DNA from: Streptomyces sp. R21
GTDB lineage: Bacteria > Actinomycetota > Actinomycetes > Streptomycetales > Streptomycetaceae
Assembly: GCF_041051975.1 (NCBI RefSeq)
Contig: NZ_CP163435.1
Span: 2,976,001 to 3,040,000, forward strand
Length of the DNA stretch: 64,000 nucleotides
Reading direction: 5' to 3'
A program made the translations under genes and the position numbers. Below, one piece after another: positions 47,027-53,536 of the stretch (position 1 is the first letter of the stretch; each line of letters starts with the position of its first letter). The notes beneath the pieces were generated by a model, which did not search any database, was not told where the DNA came from, and saw only the letters and a program-made list of their open reading frames with translations.

Positions 47027-49266
47027 CAGACCGGCTCCCCGTACTGGATGCCGCGCCCGTTGGTGCCGAGGTACACGCGGCCGTGGATGCGCGGGTCACC
47101 GGCGATGGTCTCGCCGGTCCAGCCCCACTGGTGGGCGTCGTCGTTGATCCGCACCCAGCTCTTCGCGCCGTCGTCGGAGCGGAACACGAAGGTGCCGGCG
47201 CCGGTCGACCCGACGTGGAAGAGCGCCGGATAGCCGGCGCCGTCGGCCGCCTTGCCGAAGCCGAGCACGTACGACGCCGAGCAGCTGTCGACCTTCGTGA
47301 AGCTCGCGCCGCCGTCGGTGGAGCGGAACAGGCCGTTGGTCTTCGCCGAGAGCCACAGGTCACCGCCGCGACCGGGCGCCGCGACCAGCTTGAACTGGAC
47401 GTCACCGGAAGGCAGTCCGGTGGCCGCGGGGGTGAAGGTCGCGCCGTTGTCAGTGCTGGCGTTTACGGTTCCTGTGCCGGTGTCGTACGCGTAGAAGCGT
47501 GCGGGGTTCTTGGGGTCTGCGACGGGGGTCGCGCCCTTGGGGAAGGAGGTCACCTCGGTCCAGGTGGCGCCGCCGTCGGTGGAGCGGTGGGCCGGGTATG
47601 TGGTGCCGTCCCAGTGGATGAAGGTCCACAGCAGCGTGGAGCCGTCGGCGCTCACGGCGATCGGGCCCGGTGCGCTGGAGGCGAGGGCGGGCTGGGCCGC
47701 GAAGGGCGTCCAGGTCCGGCCGCCGTCGGTGGAATGGGCACCGTTGCCGTGGTCGCCCCAGCCGGTGCGGACGACGTAGGAAGGCTTGAGTGCGGCGATC
47801 GCGAGACCGGTCGCGGTGCCGAAGACGGGGTTCGAGGCCATGCCTCGGGAGGGGGACGCGGTGAGGGCCTCGTGATACATGACGCCGATGTCGCCGTGGC
47901 CGCTGAGCAGATGGGCGGCGCCGGCGGGCGGTGAGACGAGCTGGCGGACCGAGGCCTCCTCGATGCCGCGGATCTCGGGCGCCCAGTGCACCAGGTCGCG
48001 GGTGCCGTAGAGAGTGGCGCCGGTGCCGTAGACCATGTGGTGGGAGTCGTAGGGGTCGATGGCCAGGGCCTGGATCCACCAGCCGAACTTCGGCGCGTCC
48101 TGGCCCCACTTGAGGTAGGGCGTCTCGGAGACGTCGAGGACCGCCCGCTCTCTCAGCGACGTCCAGGTGCGGCCGCCGTCGGTGGAGCGGAAGACCGTGT
48201 CGAGCGCCGCCCACCGGTTGTTGGTGGACACGGCGACCGTGCCCGGGCGCCGCGCGTCCACGGCCAGGCCGCCGTAGGCGAAGGTGTCCGCCGAGCCTCC
48301 CCCACTGCTCAACGTGTGGGCGGTGCCCCCAGAGGTGGTGCCGCCGGGCTGCACCGGCGTGACCTCGGTCCATGTGCCGGTGGCGGTGTTCAGCTTGTGC
48401 ACGCTGCCGTGGGACTGCCCGTTGGGGCCGGGCGCGTCGGCGTAACTGACGTACAGCTCGCGGCTGTGGCCGTCGTACGCGGCATGGATCGGCACCTTCG
48501 CCGCGGTGCCGGTCGGCTGCCCGGGGACGGCCTCCCAGGTGCTGCCGTCGCTCGTGCGGTACAGGTTCACGGCGGTGGCGGAACCGTCCCCGTCGCCCCA
48601 CCCGGCGTACAGCACGCGCCCGGCGGCGGCGAGGAAGACCACGCCCTGCCCGGACGAGCTCGGCTTCGCCGGGAAACCGGTGGCCGGGGCCCAAGTGGCG
48701 CCGTGGTCGGTCGACTTGAGGAGCCCGTCGTGGCGCGTGCCCAGCCACAGCGTGCGGCTGTCGCGCGGGTCGACGAGCAGCCGCTCACCCGCGCCCCGGC
48801 CGTCCTCGTTGGCGCCGAGCTTCACGTCGAGGTCGGCGCGCGACCAGGTGGCGCCCCGGTCCTCGGAGCGCAGCACGGCACCGTTCGACGCCCAGCTCTG
48901 CGCGTACGCCCCGAGCGCGAGGTAGAGCCGGTTCGGGTGGGCCGGGTCGACGGCCATCGCCTCGACACCGAGCAGGTTCCAGTCGTCCCAGCCCAGGTGA
49001 TCGACGAGCGGAACCCAGGTGGCGCCGCGGCTGTCCCAGCGGTAGGCGCCGCCGACATCGGTCCGGGCGTACGCGAGCCCCCGCACCGCCGGGTGGAACA
49101 GCACACCGGTGATGAATCCGGTGCCGCCGATGACGACGTTGCGCCAGCGATAGCGGGGCGCAGCAGCGGCAGTGGCCGCCGACGCGGGGGCGCCGGTGAC
49201 GGACAGAGCGACCGCGGCAGCGCTCCCACCAAGAACGGCTCGCCTGCTCAGTCGGGGCGTGCGCAT
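47026..49266 (-). CDS. Tat-exported GH74 xyloglucanase
   Basis: A 746-aa secreted enzyme. Start ATG 49266 (MRTPRLSRRAVLGGS) behind GAGGT; the first residues are a twin-arginine signal. The two-domain seven-bladed beta-propeller shows BNR/Asp-box repeats (RSTDGGRTW, STDHGATW, STDGGASF). RTDVGGAYRWD carries one catalytic Asp (Asp70) and GHGDIGVMYHE is the second acid region. GH74 enzymes are endo- or exo-xyloglucanases. It contains no carbohydrate-binding module. It follows the permease genes after 216 nt with an intergenic repeat, so it may have some independent expression. Confidence 0.9.
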   Translation of the reverse strand: MRTPRLSRRAVLGGSAAAVALSVTGAPASAATAAAAPRYRWRNVVIGGTGFITGVLFHPAVRGLAYARTDVGGAYRWDSRGATWVPLVDHLGWDDWNLLGVEAMAVDPAHPNRLYLALGAYAQSWASNGAVLRSEDRGATWSRADLDVKLGANEDGRGAGERLLVDPRDSRTLWLGTRHDGLLKSTDHGATWAPATGFPAKPSSSGQGVVFLAAAGRVLYAGWGDGDGSATAVNLYRTSDGSTWEAVPGQPTGTAAKVPIHAAYDGHSRELYVSYADAPGPNGQSHGSVHKLNTATGTWTEVTPVQPGGTTSGGTAHTLSSGGGSADTFAYGGLAVDARRPGTVAVSTNNRWAALDTVFRSTDGGRTWTSLRERAVLDVSETPYLKWGQDAPKFGWWIQALAIDPYDSHHMVYGTGATLYGTRDLVHWAPEIRGIEEASVRQLVSPPAGAAHLLSGHGDIGVMYHEALTASPSRGMASNPVFGTATGLAIAALKPSYVVRTGWGDHGNGAHSTDGGRTWTPFAAQPALASSAPGPIAVSADGSTLLWTFIHWDGTTYPAHRSTDGGATWTEVTSFPKGATPVADPKNPARFYAYDTGTGTVNASTDNGATFTPAATGLPSGDVQFKLVAAPGRGGDLWLSAKTNGLFRSTDGGASFTKVDSCSASYVLGFGKAADGAGYPALFHVGSTGAGTFVFRSDDGAKSWVRINDDAHQWGWTGETIAGDPRIHGRVYLGTNGRGIQYGEPV

Positions 49267-49324
49267 GACATACCTCGTTCTACGAGAAGGGCACTTTGCA
49301 ACGTGCGGGGAGGAAAGCCCCGTC

Positions 49325-49352
49325 AGGGGCGCGGGGAACTGCGCGACAAGCC
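49325..49352. repeat. Streptomycete-type intergenic repeat upstream of GH74
   Basis: AGGGGCGCGGGGAACTGC followed by GCGACAAGCC is, from memory, a cassette found many times in Streptomyces genomes. It lies in the 216-nt gap between the permease gene and GH74. Confidence 0.5.
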
Positions 49353-49482
49353 GCAACCAGCCCGCAGCCGCGACCCGACCCCGAGAGGCAACCCCTTGGG
49401 CCCGCCACGGCCGACCGCCAGTCAGGAGCGCAGGTCGGCCGCAGCGGAGCAGAGGTGGCGAAGGAGAGACGGCGGGCCAAGG

Positions 49483-50418
49483 TCAGCCCTTCACCGCGCC
49501 GGTGAGCATCCCCTTCTTGAAGTGCCGCTGCACGAACGGCGAGAGAACGGCGACAGGGAGCAGCGCCATGACCATGACGGCCATCTGCACGGCCAGCCCG
49601 GACAGTTGACCCGTCTTGATGGCCTGGCCCAGGCCGACCGGGGCTTCCTGCTTCTGGACGAGCTGGATCATGACGTTCTGCAGCGGCATCATGTCCTGGT
49701 CGTTCAGGTAGAGGGACGCGTTGAACCAGGCACTCCAGTATCCGACCGCATAGAACAGTGTGATCACCGCGAGCACCGCCCGGGAGAGCGGCATGACGAT
49801 CTGCCACAGGATGCGGAAGTCGCCGGCGCCGTCGATGCGGGCGCTGTCGATGAGTTCCTGCGAGATGCCCATGAAGAAGCCGCGCAGCACCAGGATGTTG
49901 AAGACGCTGATCGCGCTCGGCAGGATCAGCGCGAGATAGCTGTCCGTCAGGCCGAGGGTCTGCACCAGCAGATAGGTCGGGATGAGACCGGCACTGAAGA
50001 ACATGGTCGCCAGCAGCAGCATCAGGATCGAGCGGTGCCCCAGCGAGCCGATGCGGGAGAGGCCGTAGGCGCACAGCACGGACACGGTCATCGAGAAGGC
50101 CGTGCCGACCAGCGTGATGAGGACGCTGATGACCGCGGCGCGGGTGACCTGTCCGCCGCTGAGCAGTTCCTGGTAGGCGACGAAGGTGATGCTCTTGGGG
50201 ACCATCACCAGACCGCCGGCCTCGTCGATGGTCTTCCTCGACGACAGGCTGGTGACGATCACGATCCAGAGCGGGAAGAGGACCGCCAGGCAGGCGACGG
50301 CGAGGACGACTCCCTTGCCCGCCAGACCCGCCTTGGTGGGCTCCTCCTCCCACACCGGCCGCGGCGGGGCGGCCCACGGGCTCGGCCTGCGCACCGGTTT
50401 GTCGATGACCGCGGTCAT
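49483..50418 (-). CDS. Carbohydrate ABC transporter permease (LplC/YtcP type)
   Basis: A 311-aa membrane protein with a polar ~30-residue N-terminus and six hydrophobic helices. The EAA-type loop is ISQELIDSARIDGAGDFRILWQIVMPLSRAVLAV. The C-terminus ends FVQRHFKKGMLTGAVKG, the standard end of this permease family. It partners the upstream permease in importing oligosaccharides. ATG 50418 overlaps the previous stop by 4 nt. No ATPase gene accompanies the transporter. Confidence 0.92.
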   Translation of the reverse strand: MTAVIDKPVRRPSPWAAPPRPVWEEEPTKAGLAGKGVVLAVACLAVLFPLWIVIVTSLSSRKTIDEAGGLVMVPKSITFVAYQELLSGGQVTRAAVISVLITLVGTAFSMTVSVLCAYGLSRIGSLGHRSILMLLLATMFFSAGLIPTYLLVQTLGLTDSYLALILPSAISVFNILVLRGFFMGISQELIDSARIDGAGDFRILWQIVMPLSRAVLAVITLFYAVGYWSAWFNASLYLNDQDMMPLQNVMIQLVQKQEAPVGLGQAIKTGQLSGLAVQMAVMVMALLPVAVLSPFVQRHFKKGMLTGAVKG

Positions 50419-51449
50419 TTCTTGTACACCCCCTGCTCGCCCATCAGATGGGCCACCTTGTTGGCGGCGAGGACCAGGCCGAGGCTCACGACGCCCTTGA
50501 CGAGTCCGGCGGCGGCCGCGTAGCCGAAGTCCTGGTTGCGGACGCCGTTCCACCACACGAAGGTGTCCAGGACCTCCGCCGCGCCCGGTCCGACGGCGTC
50601 GCGTTGCAGCAGGATCTGCTCGAAGCCGACGGTGAGGGCGTCGCCGACGCGCAGCACCAGCAGCAGGGCGATCACCGGGCGCAGCGCGGGCAGCGTGACG
50701 TGCCACATGCGGCGCCAGCGATTGGCGCCGTCCATCGCGGCGGCCTCGTACAGATCCGGGCTGACCGACGCCAGCGCGGCGAGGAAGACGATGATCCCCC
50801 AGCCGGCGTCCTTCCACACGCTCTGCGCGGTGATCAGGAACTTGAACGTGCTGGGGTCGGTCATGAAGTCGAGGCCGTCGTAGCCGTGCTGCCGCAGGAC
50901 CTGCGAGAGGAACCCGGCGCCGCCGAAGAGCTGCTGGAAGACGGCGATGACCAGCACCCAGGAGAAGAAGTGCGGCAGATAGAGAACGGCCTGCGCGAAC
51001 GCCCGCACCCGGGGCCTGATCACGCTGTTGATGAGCAGCGCGAGCAGGATCGGGATCGGGAAGAACAGCACGAGCTGGAGGACGAACAGCACCAGCGTGT
51101 TCTGGAGGGCGCTCCAGAAGGCCGAGTCCGCGAAGACGCGCTGGAAGTTCTCCAGTGCCACCCAAGGGCTGTGCAGCATGGCGACGGCGCCGTTGTCGCT
51201 GATGTAGGGGTCGTAGTCCTGGAAGCCGACCACGTTGCCGAGGATCGGCACGTAGTTGAAGAGCAGGATCAGGGCGATGGCCGGCAGGGTCATCAGGAGC
51301 AGCACCCGGTCGCGTCTGAACCTGATCCGCAGGCTCACCTTCCCCGGGCGCCGTTCCTTCCGGGGTCCGGCGGCGCCGCCGGACGCCGCCGGAGTCTTCT
51401 CCGGCGTCTTGGCCTCGGTCCTGCTCCGAGGCACCGTGCTGTGCGACAC
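50415..51449 (-). CDS. Carbohydrate ABC transporter permease (LplB type)
   Basis: A 344-aa membrane protein. A basic cytoplasmic N-terminus (about 50 residues) precedes helices starting VLLLMTLPAIALILLFNYVPILGNVVGFQDYDP, the LplB/YtcQ-cluster signature. The EAA loop is VSPDLYEAAAMDGANRWRRMWHVTLPALRP. It pairs with the following permease (4-nt overlap) and lies 27 nt after the binding-protein gene. This permease class is usually served by a shared ATPase of the MsiK/MsmX type. Confidence 0.92.
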   Translation of the reverse strand: MSHSTVPRSRTEAKTPEKTPAASGGAAGPRKERRPGKVSLRIRFRRDRVLLLMTLPAIALILLFNYVPILGNVVGFQDYDPYISDNGAVAMLHSPWVALENFQRVFADSAFWSALQNTLVLFVLQLVLFFPIPILLALLINSVIRPRVRAFAQAVLYLPHFFSWVLVIAVFQQLFGGAGFLSQVLRQHGYDGLDFMTDPSTFKFLITAQSVWKDAGWGIIVFLAALASVSPDLYEAAAMDGANRWRRMWHVTLPALRPVIALLLVLRVGDALTVGFEQILLQRDAVGPGAAEVLDTFVWWNGVRNQDFGYAAAAGLVKGVVSLGLVLAANKVAHLMGEQGVYKK

Positions 51450-51476
51450 GGCCGTTCTCCTTGCCTCGGTACCGGG

Positions 51477-53162
51477 TCAGCTGGCCGCGGAGCCGTTCTC
51501 GTCGAGGATCTTCTTGTACCAGTCGCGCAGTTTGTCGCCGCCCTTGCTCTTCCAGTCGGAGACGAACTGCTGCATGTCGCTGATCTTCTTGCGGCCGCGG
51601 ACGATGTCGTCCTCCATCTGCTCCATGTCGTTGGAGAGGTTGGTGTAGCGGTTCGGCTCGGTGATCTGCATGCCCCAGAAGGAGGACTTCTTGGTGAAGG
51701 CGCCCATCCGCTGCTCCCACTCGACCTGGCCCTTGGCGACCTCGGGGAAGTCGGGGTGCGCGATGGTCGCGGCGGGGCTCGCGACCATGACGAACGCGTT
51801 CATCACGTCGATGTTGCCCTGGTCGGTCTTGACGGGGACACCGTCCTTGACCGTGTAATGAGTGCCCTCCACGCCGTAGTTGGTCATCATGTACTCCTTG
51901 GTGCCGTACGGCGCCGCGGTGACGTTGGCGACGGCGAGCACATCGCGGATGACCGACTCGGAGGCCTTCTTGTTGACGAAGGCGAAGATTCCGGCGGGTT
52001 GTTCGGCCCACATGGTGGGGTTGCCGCCGTCGTGGCCCCAGACGTCCATGCCCCAGACCTTGAAGTCCGGGTTCTGGGTGGCCTGTTCGGCGGTGCGGCC
52101 GTACCACTGCGAGATGTTGTTCGGGTAGATCAGGAACTCGCCCTTGGCGAACTTGGGGCCCGGGTCGGGGGCGTTCTTGCCCATCTTGGCGTCGGGGTGG
52201 ACGACCCCGGCGGCGAAGAGCTTGCGGGACCACTCCAGCGCTTCGAGGTACTCGTCGGTCTCGATGCGGTAGACCAGCTTGCCGTCGACCATGTTCCAGC
52301 CCAGCGGCTTCTCACTGCCGGAGAGCACACCGAAGGCCTGGAAGGCGGTCCACTTCATGTCCAGACACGCCCAGCGCTTGGCCTTCGGGTTGGTGATCTC
52401 CTTGGCCAGCGCCATGAACTCGTCGCAGGACTTGGGTACTTCGTAGCCCTCCTTCTCGAAGATGTCCTGGCGGTACAGGGGCACGATGCTGGGCGCCCAG
52501 GGGGCCGGCATCGGCAGGCCGCGCAGCTTGCCGCCGAAGATGGAACGCTGCCAGGAGTCCGTGGGGATCGCGGCGAGGTTCGGGAAGTCCTTGACCGCGT
52601 CGCCGGACAGGTAGGGGCCGAGGTCGGCGAACTTGCTGATGATGGCCGTGGGTATCTTGCCGCCCATGTTCCAGCCGGGGACGACCACGACGTCCGGGAT
52701 GTCGCTGGAGGCGAGGATGGCGCCGAGCTTCTGGTCGTAGGTGTTGCCGTCCTGGTTCTGCCACGTGACGTCGACGCCGATGAGGTCGTTCATGCCCTTG
52801 TAGTAGGCGTTGCCGCTCTTGGGCGGGGAGCCCCAGAACGGCGACATGATGGTGACCTTGCCGCCCTTGCCGAGCTTCTTGGTGACCGACGCCTTCAGGG
52901 TGGCGAGGTCCAGCTTGCTGGTGAAGCCGAGCGCGGAGCCGTTCTTGGCGGGGATGTCCGGCACCACCACGTTGCTGGCCACGTACGCCGGCAGCAGCTT
53001 CTTGGCGTTCTTGCCCGAAGTGGTGCCCTCCCGCGAGCCGTCGTCCGAACCGCCGCAGGCGGCGAGCAGCGGCATCCCTCCCGCCACCGCTGCTGCGGCG
53101 ACCGCCGTGGAGGCGAGGAAGCTTCTCCGGCTCGGAACGGAGGGGGCGGAGTTCGGCGTCAT
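51477..53162 (-). CDS. Sugar-binding lipoprotein of the oligosaccharide ABC importer
   Basis: A 561-aa extracellular lipoprotein, start ATG 53162 with AAGGG about 9 nt upstream. SRRSFLASTAVAAAAVAGGMPLLAACGG combines a twin-arginine signal with a lipobox (LAAC). The mature protein has the two-lobe type-II binding fold, with KGGKVTIMSPFWGSPP and WACLDMKWTAFQAFG. The length (~560) matches LipO/YtcQ-type proteins that bind large oligosaccharides. It is the first gene of the block reading toward GH12, and operator 3 lies in its promoter. Confidence 0.9.
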   Translation of the reverse strand: MTPNSAPSVPSRRSFLASTAVAAAAVAGGMPLLAACGGSDDGSREGTTSGKNAKKLLPAYVASNVVVPDIPAKNGSALGFTSKLDLATLKASVTKKLGKGGKVTIMSPFWGSPPKSGNAYYKGMNDLIGVDVTWQNQDGNTYDQKLGAILASSDIPDVVVVPGWNMGGKIPTAIISKFADLGPYLSGDAVKDFPNLAAIPTDSWQRSIFGGKLRGLPMPAPWAPSIVPLYRQDIFEKEGYEVPKSCDEFMALAKEITNPKAKRWACLDMKWTAFQAFGVLSGSEKPLGWNMVDGKLVYRIETDEYLEALEWSRKLFAAGVVHPDAKMGKNAPDPGPKFAKGEFLIYPNNISQWYGRTAEQATQNPDFKVWGMDVWGHDGGNPTMWAEQPAGIFAFVNKKASESVIRDVLAVANVTAAPYGTKEYMMTNYGVEGTHYTVKDGVPVKTDQGNIDVMNAFVMVASPAATIAHPDFPEVAKGQVEWEQRMGAFTKKSSFWGMQITEPNRYTNLSNDMEQMEDDIVRGRKKISDMQQFVSDWKSKGGDKLRDWYKKILDENGSAAS

Positions 53163-53304
53163 TGCGTCAACCCTTCGTGGCGCACAGCAGGACACCCGGC
53201 GGAGGAGCCGTCGGCTGCGGTGTCTGAGTGGAACTGGCTGAGCTGAAGCGATGCTCCGACCCATGCGGGGAACTGCACACCTCAGGTGGGCAGTTCCCGA
53301 TTAG

Positions 53305-53318
53305 TCGAAGCGCTTCGA
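53305..53318. promoter_or_regulatory. LacI-type operator 3, upstream of the sugar-binding protein
   Basis: TCGAAGCGCTTCGA, identical to the core of operator 1. It starts 10 nt downstream of a minus-strand TAACCT box, so it overlaps or follows the predicted transcription start, a classic repressor position. Confidence 0.75.
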
Positions 53319-53328
53319 TGTTGCTGCG

Positions 53329-53357
53329 AGGTTAAGTGAACACCTGGGGGTGCACAA
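53329..53357 (-). promoter_or_regulatory. Candidate promoter of the importer/GH block
   Basis: On the minus strand TTGTGC (53357-53352) and TAACCT (53334-53329) are exactly 17 nt apart, about 167 nt upstream of the binding-protein start. Confidence 0.45.
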
Positions 53358-53457
53358 GACTCGATTCCAAGATTCCTCGGGGGTATAGAGGACTGGACCA
53401 GCTCGGCCTGCCAGTTGAAATCACGGTGAGGAAGCGGAGTTGTTGCGCCGAGGTGTC

Positions 53458-53463
53458 TTGACA
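53458..53463 (+). promoter_or_regulatory. Candidate -35 box of the GH3 gene
   Basis: A perfect TTGACA. The expected -10 falls at about 53480-53487 (no strong consensus; TGAGCA), directly against operator 4. Confidence 0.4.
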
Positions 53464-53486
53464 CCCGCCCCTTGGTCGAATGAGCA

Positions 53487-53500
53487 TCGAAGCGCTTCGA
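53487..53500. promoter_or_regulatory. LacI-type operator 4, upstream of GH3
   Basis: TCGAAGCGCTTCGA, identical to the operator 1 and operator 3 cores, 36 nt before the GH3 start codon and about where its transcription should begin. Confidence 0.75.
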
Positions 53501-53536
53501 AAGAATCTCGCCGCTCCATCGCAAAGGGATCCTCAC

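Larger units (their letters stand above)
53163..53536. other. Divergent promoter region between the binding protein and GH3
   Basis: No gene is seen. It holds operators at 53305-53318 and 53487-53500, a minus-strand promoter candidate at 53329-53357 and a plus-strand TTGACA at 53458-53463, listed separately. Confidence 0.8.
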
